In this document: positions 16,885-24,406 of the stretch, in pieces | How positions within the stretch are numbered: the stretch's first letter is position 1 | How the letters are laid out: each line of letters opens with the position of its first letter | From: Desulfotomaculum sp. | Lineage (GTDB): Bacteria > Bacillota > Desulfotomaculia > Desulfotomaculales > Desulfohalotomaculaceae | Length of the DNA stretch: 31,082 nt | Reading direction: 5' to 3' | NCBI GenBank assembly: GCA_021129815.1 | Contig: JAJOKN010000081.1 | Span: forward strand, 1-31,082 | Translations under genes and position numbers: made by a program | The notes under the pieces: generated by a model | Database searches by the model: none | What the model saw: only the letters and a program-made list of their open reading frames with translations | What the model was told of the DNA's origin: nothing

Positions 16885-18816
16885 TCAATTTTTATTTGAA
16901 TATATTACCAAAGAAACATCTGCATTTTTATTTACATATTGTGAAGATTTTCCTGCATCATTACAATTGCTTTCTTTTGGCTGCCAAGTCTTAAATTCTG
17001 GTATAAACCTTTTTATAAATCGCTCTGTCTCGTGTTTATCCTCTGGCAATTTAAAATCAATTATTTCTTTTATAACCTTTTCAATAAGGCTTTTGTCCAC
17101 ATTGCTGGGTCTAGCTATAAAAATACGCTCATGCGTTGTAGCATTTACCCCTTCTTCTGCTGTTAAAAGTTCTTCATAAAGTTTTTCACCTGGTCTCATA
17201 CCAGTTATAACAATTTCAATATCTTCATCTGGTTCTAAACCTGATAACCTTATTAAACTCTTAGCTAAATCCATAATCCTTATAGGTTCTCCCATGTCCA
17301 ACACAAATATCTCTCCATCTTTAGCCATAGCACCTGCTTGGATGATAAGTTGAATCGCTTCTGGTATAGTCATAAAATACCTGACCATATCGGGATGCGT
17401 CACTGTTACTGGACCACCACTTGCAATTTGCTTCTTAAAAAGCGGTATAACACTGCCTTTGCTGCCTAAAACATTCCCGAATCTAACTGCAGCATAGCAG
17501 GTTTTACTTCTTTCATTTAAGTACTGTATTATCATCTCCGCAATCCTTTTAGTAGCACCCATTACGCTTGTAGGGTTTACAGCTTTATCCGTAGAAATGA
17601 GTATAAACTTTTCACAGAAATACTTATCAGCAGCTGATGCTACATTGTATGTGCCTAACACATTGTTTTTAACTGCTTCTTCAGGATTGTTTTCCATAAG
17701 CGGCACATGCTTGTGAGCAGCTGCATGAAAAACCACATCTGGTTTATATTTTTCAAATACTGCATATATCGCATTCCTATCTTTTATATCTTTAACTAAT
17801 GGATAAACAAATACTTCTGCACTTTTATTCCTCAGTTCCAATTCAATATCATAAATGTTATTCTCATAATTATCCAAAAGCAACAAAGCCTTTGGAGAAA
17901 ATTCCATTACCTGCCTGCAAAGTTCTGAACCTATAGAACCACCTGCACCAGTTACCAAAACCGCTTTATCCTTTAAATAACCCGATATTTTTTCCAAGTC
18001 AACTCTTACCTGTGACCTGCCTAAAAGATCTTCTAATTGCACCTCTCTTATTTGACTCACAACTGCATGACCATCTATTAACTCAAATACTCCGGGCAAT
18101 ATCTTTACTTCTGCATTTGTTTTTTTACAAATTTCTACTATATTGCGCAATATTTTCTTTTTAACTGACGGCATAGCTATTATGATTTCTGAAATATTAT
18201 ATTTGTTCACAATATCTGGTATATCATTTCTTGTCCCCAATACCGGCAAGTCCAGTATTTTTAAATTTTTCTTATTCGGGTCATCGTCTATAAAACCTAC
18301 CACATTAAATTTTCCTTTATAATGACTCCTAAGCTCTCTTGCAACTAAAACCCCTGCATTTCCTGCCCCTACTATAAGTATTGGTTTTCCAGCTTTAGTA
18401 TTTCTGTAATTCGTTTTATAATTTATAAACAAACGCCATGACAGCCGCGAACCACCTATTAAAATAATATTGATTATGAGGCTTGCTGCAAAACAACTCC
18501 TGGGAAGGGGAAAACTGCCAGCTTCCATCAAAAAATAGGCTAAAGATATATTTACAACCGTACCTACTGCAACAGCATTTACTATTGCAACAAGCTCATT
18601 TATACTAGCATATTCCCACAAGCGCTTATATAATCCAAAAAAATAAAAGCAAACCAAATAACTGACTGTAAATATAGGTGCTAAACTATAAAAAGAATTC
18701 ATGAATTCTAAAGGTATAGCTCCATCAAATCTAATGAGCAGCGCTGAATATAATCCTATATTTACCAAAACTATATCTATGATCATTAATAATAAAATCC
18801 TATGTATTCTATTCAT
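16885..18816 (-). CDS. membrane-bound UDP-sugar 4,6-dehydratase (CapD/PglF/FlaA1-like)
   Basis: The 643-residue protein has four N-terminal membrane segments (about 8-27, 43-63, 78-98, 108-127), a first Rossmann domain (GAGNAG at 150-155, about 143-265) and a second extended SDR domain with TGAGGSIG at 289-296. The active-site region is STDKAVNPTSVMGATK (408-423), where Met replaces the usual catalytic Tyr of the YxxxK motif; this substitution marks the CapD/PglF group. These enzymes convert UDP-GlcNAc to a 4-keto-6-deoxy sugar, a precursor of bacillosamine- or N-acetylfucosamine-type residues. It lies at the head of the envelope cluster, 72 bp after serS, and probably supplies an unusual amino sugar for the polymer. 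The SD-like AGGTG is 14 bases from the ATG, which is rather far. Confidence 0.9.
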   Translation of the reverse strand: MNRIHRILLLMIIDIVLVNIGLYSALLIRFDGAIPLEFMNSFYSLAPIFTVSYLVCFYFFGLYKRLWEYASINELVAIVNAVAVGTVVNISLAYFLMEAGSFPLPRSCFAASLIINIILIGGSRLSWRLFINYKTNYRNTKAGKPILIVGAGNAGVLVARELRSHYKGKFNVVGFIDDDPNKKNLKILDLPVLGTRNDIPDIVNKYNISEIIIAMPSVKKKILRNIVEICKKTNAEVKILPGVFELIDGHAVVSQIREVQLEDLLGRSQVRVDLEKISGYLKDKAVLVTGAGGSIGSELCRQVMEFSPKALLLLDNYENNIYDIELELRNKSAEVFVYPLVKDIKDRNAIYAVFEKYKPDVVFHAAAHKHVPLMENNPEEAVKNNVLGTYNVASAADKYFCEKFILISTDKAVNPTSVMGATKRIAEMIIQYLNERSKTCYAAVRFGNVLGSKGSVIPLFKKQIASGGPVTVTHPDMVRYFMTIPEAIQLIIQAGAMAKDGEIFVLDMGEPIRIMDLAKSLIRLSGLEPDEDIEIVITGMRPGEKLYEELLTAEEGVNATTHERIFIARPSNVDKSLIEKVIKEIIDFKLPEDKHETERFIKRFIPEFKTWQPKESNCNDAGKSSQYVNKNADVSLVIYSNKN

Positions 18817-18888
18817 ACTAACTGTTAAAACACCTCAACATCTCAAAAAATTAAAAAGCGTAATTTAATAAAATAAAACTATGTGAAA

Positions 18889-20166
18889 TCATTTTTTTGT
18901 TATTTTATTCAGTCCTCCCATGTACGGGCGAAGTACTTCTGGGATTGCTACGCTTCCATCAGGCTGTTGATAGTTTTCCAATACAGCTGCAATTGTGCGT
19001 CCAACTGCTAAACCCGACCCATTCAATGTGTGCACAAACTCAGGCTTTGACTTTGACGTGCGTCTAAATCTTATATTAGCTCTGCGGGCCTGAAAGTCCT
19101 CGCAGTTGCTGCACGAAGATATTTCCTTGTAACTATCGTAGCTCGGCAGCCATACTTCTATATCATAAGTTTTAGCAGCTGAAAATCCTAAATCTCCTGT
19201 GCACAGGTTTATAACTCTATAAGGCAATTCTAAAAGTTGTAATACTCTCTCTGCGTTTTGAACCATCTTTTCGAGTTCTTGATAAGATTCTTCAGGTTTG
19301 CAAAACTTCACCATTTCTACTTTAGTAAACTGATGTTGTCTAATAATTCCCCTTGTATCCCTTCCAGCAGAACCAGCCTCACTTCTAAAGCATGCACTGT
19401 AAGCACAGTGATATATCGGCAGATCATCTCCGTTTAGGATTTCGTTGCTATAGTAATTGGTAACTGGTACCTCAGCAGTGGGTATAAGGTAATAATCGGT
19501 GTCTTTTAGCTTAAATAAATCTTCTTCAAATTTCGGCAGCTGCCCTGTCCCTACCAAGCTATTTGAATTAACTATTAAGGGAGGTGTGAGTTCTACGTAT
19601 CCGTGTTCTTTTATATGTAAATCCAGCATAAAATTTGCAACAGCTCTTTCCAGCATCGCGCCAAGCCCTTTGTAAAAAACAAACCTCGAGCCTGTCACTT
19701 TTCCTGCTCTCTTAAAATCTATTATATCCAATTCTTCTGCAATTTCCCAATGGGGTTTAGGCTTAAATTTAAACCCTGGCAAATCTCCCCATTTCTTTAC
19801 TTCCACATTTTGTGTTTCATCTGCTCCTATAGGTACAGTCTTATGAGGTATATTTGGAATATTTATCAAAATTTCATGAATTTGTTCTTCTATTTGCTTT
19901 ACCTCATCATCCAGCTTTTTTATTTCTTCAGAAACATTTTTCATCTCATCAATCAAGTCTTTAGCATCTATGCCTTGTTTTTTGAGTTTTCCAATTTCTT
20001 CCGATACTGTATTTCGTTTATTTTTCAACTTTTCAACTTCTACTAATTTTTTGCGCCTGTTTTCATCTAATTTCAAAAAATCATCTAACGACAAATCAGC
20101 ACCTCTGTTTCTAAGTGCTTCTTTTACTTTTTCAAAGTTGTTTCGCAGATATTTAATGTCAAGCAT
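18889..20166 (-). CDS. serS: seryl-tRNA synthetase
   Basis: The 425-residue class II aminoacyl-tRNA synthetase charges tRNA-Ser (and tRNA-Sec where present). The N-terminal long antiparallel coiled coil spans about 30-100. Motif 2 is at 260-285 (FRSEAGSAGRDTRGIIRQHQ, then FTKVEM), the TAEVPVTNYY serine-site loop at 230-239, and motif 3 at 385-397 (GLAVGRTIAAVLE). Length is normal. The gene begins 14 bp after pdxT, so it is almost certainly cotranscribed with the PLP synthase genes. There is no room for a T-box leader directly before it. The same pdxS-pdxT-serS order near the origin is known in Bacillus. Confidence 0.97.
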   Translation of the reverse strand: MLDIKYLRNNFEKVKEALRNRGADLSLDDFLKLDENRRKKLVEVEKLKNKRNTVSEEIGKLKKQGIDAKDLIDEMKNVSEEIKKLDDEVKQIEEQIHEILINIPNIPHKTVPIGADETQNVEVKKWGDLPGFKFKPKPHWEIAEELDIIDFKRAGKVTGSRFVFYKGLGAMLERAVANFMLDLHIKEHGYVELTPPLIVNSNSLVGTGQLPKFEEDLFKLKDTDYYLIPTAEVPVTNYYSNEILNGDDLPIYHCAYSACFRSEAGSAGRDTRGIIRQHQFTKVEMVKFCKPEESYQELEKMVQNAERVLQLLELPYRVINLCTGDLGFSAAKTYDIEVWLPSYDSYKEISSCSNCEDFQARRANIRFRRTSKSKPEFVHTLNGSGLAVGRTIAAVLENYQQPDGSVAIPEVLRPYMGGLNKITKK

Positions 20167-20180
20167 AAAAATTTAACTCC

Positions 20181-20741
20181 TTATATCATACTCAAGAAGT
20201 ACTTATGTATGCGGTTATCTTCTGTCAACTCAGGATGAAAAGCTGAAGCTAGAAAATTACCTTGTTTAACCATAACTATCTTATCCTGGTACTTAGCTAA
20301 TACTTCTACACCTTGCCCAACTGAAACTATATACGGCGCACGTATAAAAACACCTCTATATGGTGTATCAAACATTTCTATATCTAAATCAGCCTCAAAG
20401 CTGTTAACCTGTCTTCCAAATGCATTTCTCTTAACCACTGTATCCATAAGCTTTAATGTAATTTGATCTGAATCTTCCACTTTTTTTGAAAGCAAAACCA
20501 TTCCTGCACATGTTCCAAATATCGGCATTCCCTTTTCAGCGCGTTCTTTTATTTTATCTAATAAGCCGTATTCCAACAATAACCTTATCATTGTTGTGCT
20601 TTCTCCACCTGGTATCACCAATGCATCTATATCTTCTAAGTGCTCAGGCAGCCTAATCTGACAAGTTTCTGCGCCACAGGATTTAAGTGACTTCTCATGT
20701 TCTCTAAATGCCCCTTGTAATGCAAGCACCCCTATTTTCAT
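20181..20741 (-). CDS. pdxT: pyridoxal 5'-phosphate synthase glutaminase subunit
   Basis: This 186-residue class I glutamine amidotransferase hydrolyses glutamine and feeds ammonia to PdxS in the deoxyxylulose-5-phosphate-independent PLP pathway. The catalytic triad is Cys78 (FGTCAGM), His169 and Glu171 (SAFHPELTED); the family-specific GGESTT loop is at 46-50. The ATG follows a GGAGG site. It is separated from pdxS by 196 bp, unusually wide for this pair, and about half of that space is a degenerate heptamer array. It is followed 14 bp later by serS. Confidence 0.97.
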   Translation of the reverse strand: MKIGVLALQGAFREHEKSLKSCGAETCQIRLPEHLEDIDALVIPGGESTTMIRLLLEYGLLDKIKERAEKGMPIFGTCAGMVLLSKKVEDSDQITLKLMDTVVKRNAFGRQVNSFEADLDIEMFDTPYRGVFIRAPYIVSVGQGVEVLAKYQDKIVMVKQGNFLASAFHPELTEDNRIHKYFLSMI

Positions 20742-20842
20742 ACCTTAAAACCTCCACTGGTTAATTTGTCGCTGTAGAACTACAACTTTATTTAAACTTT
20801 AAAATCTTTTTGTCTTTTAACCTTTTCACCTTTTTTATTTCC

Positions 20843-20940
20843 CACTTCTGACGACCAACCTCTGTAGTTTGACTTCCCACCTCCAATGACTGATTTCCGT
20901 TACCTAACCTCTGATCTCCAACTTCCCACTTCTGTTACTA
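20843..20940 (-). repeat. degenerate heptamer array (14 units, consensus RGARGTY)
   Basis: Read on the minus strand from the pdxS stop codon, the sequence divides without any phase slip into fourteen 7-base units, for example agaagtg, ggaagtt, agaggtt, ggaagtc, ggaggtg. Position 2 is G in 12 of 14 units, position 6 is T in 11 of 14, and positions 1 and 3 are mostly purine and A. The purine-rich strand is the coding strand here, opposite to its orientation in the two sites at 24359-24389 and 26560-26590. The array begins exactly at the TAG-TAA double stop of pdxS. The rest of the pdxS-pdxT gap is AT-rich with no recognisable gene. Confidence 0.85.
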
Positions 20941-21822
20941 CCATCCCCGTTCCTGCATGCGCATTTCAGGAGAAATAGCGCTTATCTCAATGCCTGGCAT
21001 TGCTTCTCCCAAATCTTTTGATACCTTTAACAAAATTTCAGGATCATTATAGTGAGTAGTAGCTTCTACTATTGCCTTTGCCCTTGCAGCAGGATCCTTG
21101 GATTTAAATATACCAGAACCTACAAATACGCCATCACTGCCAAGCTGCATCATTAGTGCTGCATCAGCTGGTGTAGCAATGCCACCTGCAGCAAAGTTTA
21201 CAACTGGAAGCTTTCCCTCTTCAGCTACTTGTACGAGCAAATCATAAGGTGCACCCATTTTCTTTGCAACCATCACTAACTCTTCTTTACTCAAGCTTTG
21301 AACATACCTGATTTCACTCATCATCCTGCGCATATGTCTTACTGCTTCTACAACGTTTCCCGTTCCAGGCTCACCTTTAGTTCTAATCATTGCTGCTCCT
21401 TCAGCTATACGCCTAAGCGCCTCTCCTAAATCTCTAGCACCACATACAAATGGAACTGTAAACTCATGTTTGTTTATATGAAACTCTTCATCTGCAGGAG
21501 TCAAAACTTCACTTTCATCTATGTAATCCACTTCCAAAGCTTCTAAAATCTGTGCTTCTACAAAATGTCCTATGCGCACTTTAGCCATGACGGGTATTGT
21601 CACAGCGTCCATTATAGACTTTATCATCGAAGGGTCAGCCATTCTAGCAACTCCGCCAGCAGCTCTTATATCCGACGGCACTCTTTCAAGTGCCATAACA
21701 GCACATGCTCCTGCTTCCTCAGCTATCTTTGCCTGCTCCGGAGTTGTTACATCCATGATCACCCCGCCCTTTAACATTTCAGCCATTCCTTTTTTTACTA
21801 TCCATGTTCCTTTTTCAGCCAT
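20938..21822 (-). CDS. pdxS: pyridoxal 5'-phosphate synthase lyase subunit
   Basis: The 294-residue (beta/alpha)8 protein makes PLP from ribulose or ribose 5-phosphate, glyceraldehyde 3-phosphate and ammonia supplied by PdxT, as a dodecamer with PdxT bound around it. Asp24 (GVIMDVT), Lys81 (VMAKVRIGH) and Lys149 (IRTKGEPGTGN) are the expected catalytic residues. Length is typical. AGGAGG lies 11 bases before the ATG, and an extended -10 promoter candidate lies about 45 bases upstream, so pdxS likely heads its own transcript pdxS-pdxT-serS. It ends in two consecutive stop codons (TAG, TAA), from which the heptamer array starts. Confidence 0.97.
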   Translation of the reverse strand: MAEKGTWIVKKGMAEMLKGGVIMDVTTPEQAKIAEEAGACAVMALERVPSDIRAAGGVARMADPSMIKSIMDAVTIPVMAKVRIGHFVEAQILEALEVDYIDESEVLTPADEEFHINKHEFTVPFVCGARDLGEALRRIAEGAAMIRTKGEPGTGNVVEAVRHMRRMMSEIRYVQSLSKEELVMVAKKMGAPYDLLVQVAEEGKLPVVNFAAGGIATPADAALMMQLGSDGVFVGSGIFKSKDPAARAKAIVEATTHYNDPEILLKVSKDLGEAMPGIEISAISPEMRMQERGW

Positions 21823-21865
21823 TGTACCAAGAACCTCCTAATTGAATAGAAATTTACACAATAAA

Positions 21866-21874
21866 ATTATATCA
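21866..21874 (-). promoter_or_regulatory. candidate extended -10 promoter for pdxS-pdxT-serS
   Basis: The minus strand reads TGATATAAT, a perfect TATAAT with the TGn extension, about 45 bases upstream of the pdxS ATG in the gyrA-pdxS gap. There is no good -35 at 16-18 bp, which is acceptable for an extended -10 promoter. Confidence 0.5.
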
Positions 21875-21921
21875 TACAATCACAAAACAATACTAACAAT
21901 TAAAACTGAAACTAATACCTT

Positions 21922-24339
21922 TTAAGTGCTTAATTTTGCCATAGCTACTAACTTGTCATTTCCCGATAGTTTAATCAACTTTACCCCTTGTGCAGCGCGA
22001 CCAGTAACAGGTATTTGATTTACTTTTAATCGAATTACTATCCCTTCTGCGCTGACTAACAGCACCTCATCTTCTTCCCTTACAATTTTAAAATCTACAA
22101 CTTCTCCATTTTTCTCAGATAATTTTATATTTATAATGCCTTTACCGCCGCGAGATTGCCTTCTGTAATCATCGATGCGGCTTCTCTTTCCATATCCATT
22201 TGATGTAACAGTCATAACATAGCTTTCATTTAATCCTTTATCCATCCCTATAACTTTATCACCTTTATTTAAGCTTATTCCTTTTATACCTCTAGCAGCA
22301 CGCCCAAAAGAGCGAACATCACTTTCATTAAACTTTATAGCAAGTCCATCTTTTGTAGCTAACATTATTTCTTCATCGCCGCTTGTCAATAAAACATTTA
22401 TTAAATAATCATTATCATCTAACTTTATCGCAGTAATTCCATCTTTCCTAGAAGTATCAAACTCCTTAAGCACAGTTTTCTTTACAACTCCATAGCTCGT
22501 ACACATAAACAAAAACTTTTTATCGGCAAACTCCTTTACTGGAATGACAGCATTTATGCGCTCATCATTCTTTATATTGAGCAAATTCACAATAGCCGTT
22601 CCTTTTGTATATCTTCCAGATTCAGGTATTTCATGAGCCATTAGTTTGTACACTTTACCTTTATCAGTAAAAAACAAAATGCAATGATGCGTTGTGGCAG
22701 TAAATACATGGTTTACAATATCTTCCTTTTTAACATCTATTCCTGCAATCCCTTTGCCGCCGCGCCGTTGGCTTTTATACGTTTCCAAAGGTATCCTCTT
22801 TATGTAACCGCATTTGGTAACAGTAATCACTACATCTTCACGTGGTATCAAATCGATGTCAGCGATTTCTGCTTCTTCACAGATTATCGCCGTGCGACGC
22901 TTGTCTCCAAACTTTTTCTTTATTTCAGATATTTCATCATCTATTATTTTCAATACAAGCCTTTCATCTGCCAATATCGATTTAAAATAAGAAATTTTTC
23001 CCAACAATTCTTTATATTCCGCCTCGAGCTTTTCTATCTCAAGCCCTGTAAGGCTTCTAAGCCTCATCTCCACAATTGCATCCACTTGCTTTTGAGTTAA
23101 ATCAAATCTTTTGATCAATCTTTCCTTTGCTTCTGATGTTGTCTTTGATGTCTTTATGATTTGAACCACTTCATCTATATTTGAAACAGCTATTCTTAAA
23201 CCCTCAACTATGTGCACTCTATCCAGTGCTTTATTCAAGTCATATTTTGTGCGCCTTGTTATAACTTCTTTTTGGTGTTCTAAGTAATAAAACAGCATCT
23301 GTTTCAGATTCAGTATTTTAGGTTCACCATCTACCAGCGCAAGCATTATAGCTCCAAAATTTTCTTGAAGCTGTGTGTGCTTATATAACTGATTCAGCAG
23401 CACCTTAGCATTTACATCCTTTTTAAGCTCGATGACTATCCTGATGCCGTTTCGGTCGGATTCATCTCTTAAATCTGTAATTCCATTTATCTTTTTATCT
23501 TTTATTAAATTTGCAATTTTCTCAACCAAACGAGCTTTGTTTACAAGATATGGTATCTCCTTTATTATTATAGCCTGTTTTCCTCTGCTCACCTCTTCAA
23601 TAACTGCATTAGCTCTTATTTTTATAGAGCCCCTTCCTGTATGGTAAACAGATTTTATGCCATCATATCCTACTATCGTTGCACCTGTAGGAAAATCTGG
23701 TCCTTTTATAACTTTCATAAGCTCATCTATGCTAACATCTGGATTTTGGATAAGCATTTTAACGCCGTCTATCACTTCACTCAAGTTATGAGGAGGAATA
23801 TTCGTAGCCATTCCAACTGCAATTCCAGATGAGCCATTTACAATCAAGTTTGGAATCTTTGATGGTAAAACTACAGGCTCTTTAGTCCTTTCATCGTAGT
23901 TGGGTACAAAATCAACTGTTTCTTTTTCTATGTCCTTTAACATTTCAAGCGATATCTCTGCAAGTCTTGCCTCTGTATATCTCATTGCAGCTGCAGAATC
24001 GCCATCGATGGACCCAAAGTTCCCATGTCCATCTATTAAAGGATATCTATAAGAAAAATCCTGAGCTAAACGTACAAGCGCATCATATATAGCCGCATCT
24101 CCGTGTGGATGAAAATCTGACATTATTTTACCTACAATACCAGAACATTTACGATAAGGTTTATCAGGTGTTAAACCCAATTCATACATACCAAATAAAA
24201 TTCGCCTGTGCACAGGCTTCAGACCATCTCTTACATCTGGCAATGCTCTTCCTACTATAACGCTCATCGCATAATCCAAGTAAGATTGTTTCATCTCATC
24301 GCTTATGTCAATGGGTATAACTTTTTCAAATAAATCCAC
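21922..24339 (-). CDS. gyrA: DNA gyrase subunit A
   Basis: This 805-residue type IIA topoisomerase subunit has catalytic Tyr121 (AAMRYTEARL) and the quinolone region SDFHPHGDAAIYDALVRLAQ (74-93). The C-terminal beta-pinwheel contains a canonical GyrA box QRRGGKG at 524-530, which separates it from ParC. A related YRRQSRGGKG lies further on. The position equal to E. coli Ser83 is Ala83, while the Asp87 equivalent is Asp86. The start is GTG with a GAGGTG site; that site and start belong to a module also found before remB. It is 67 bp downstream of gyrB. It forms the A2B2 gyrase that introduces negative supercoils. Confidence 0.98.
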   Translation of the reverse strand: MDLFEKVIPIDISDEMKQSYLDYAMSVIVGRALPDVRDGLKPVHRRILFGMYELGLTPDKPYRKCSGIVGKIMSDFHPHGDAAIYDALVRLAQDFSYRYPLIDGHGNFGSIDGDSAAAMRYTEARLAEISLEMLKDIEKETVDFVPNYDERTKEPVVLPSKIPNLIVNGSSGIAVGMATNIPPHNLSEVIDGVKMLIQNPDVSIDELMKVIKGPDFPTGATIVGYDGIKSVYHTGRGSIKIRANAVIEEVSRGKQAIIIKEIPYLVNKARLVEKIANLIKDKKINGITDLRDESDRNGIRIVIELKKDVNAKVLLNQLYKHTQLQENFGAIMLALVDGEPKILNLKQMLFYYLEHQKEVITRRTKYDLNKALDRVHIVEGLRIAVSNIDEVVQIIKTSKTTSEAKERLIKRFDLTQKQVDAIVEMRLRSLTGLEIEKLEAEYKELLGKISYFKSILADERLVLKIIDDEISEIKKKFGDKRRTAIICEEAEIADIDLIPREDVVITVTKCGYIKRIPLETYKSQRRGGKGIAGIDVKKEDIVNHVFTATTHHCILFFTDKGKVYKLMAHEIPESGRYTKGTAIVNLLNIKNDERINAVIPVKEFADKKFLFMCTSYGVVKKTVLKEFDTSRKDGITAIKLDDNDYLINVLLTSGDEEIMLATKDGLAIKFNESDVRSFGRAARGIKGISLNKGDKVIGMDKGLNESYVMTVTSNGYGKRSRIDDYRRQSRGGKGIINIKLSEKNGEVVDFKIVREEDEVLLVSAEGIVIRLKVNQIPVTGRAAQGVKLIKLSGNDKLVAMAKLST

Positions 24340-24358
24340 TATTTACACCTCACATAAC

Positions 24359-24389
24359 AGTAGTCAGTTGTCAGAAGTGGGAGGTTAGA
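24359..24389 (+). repeat. short heptamer repeat in the gyrB-gyrA gap
   Basis: Plus-strand units agtagtc, agttgtc, agaagtg, ggaggtt, agatttt follow a TAAC boundary. The repeat abuts the gyrA ribosome binding site. Together with that site and the GTG start, positions 24337-24379 align without gaps to 26538-26580, with 34 of 43 bases identical. Confidence 0.75.
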
Positions 24390-24406
24390 TTTTTATCTCA
24401 CTTTTA

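Noticed and set aside
20167..20180. T-box leader for serS.
   Set aside because: Only 14 bases separate pdxT from serS, and no T-box sequence is seen in the pdxS leader either.
20742..20842. AT-rich remainder of the pdxS-pdxT gap, with a small GTTGTAG/CTACAGC inverted repeat near 20770, considered as a terminator or riboswitch.
   Set aside because: The two arms leave almost no loop, no T-run follows, and no conserved riboswitch or T-box motif is recognisable.
20843..20940. Heptamer array considered as a CRISPR array.
   Set aside because: The units are 7 bases, contiguous and degenerate, without spacers, and there are no cas genes nearby.
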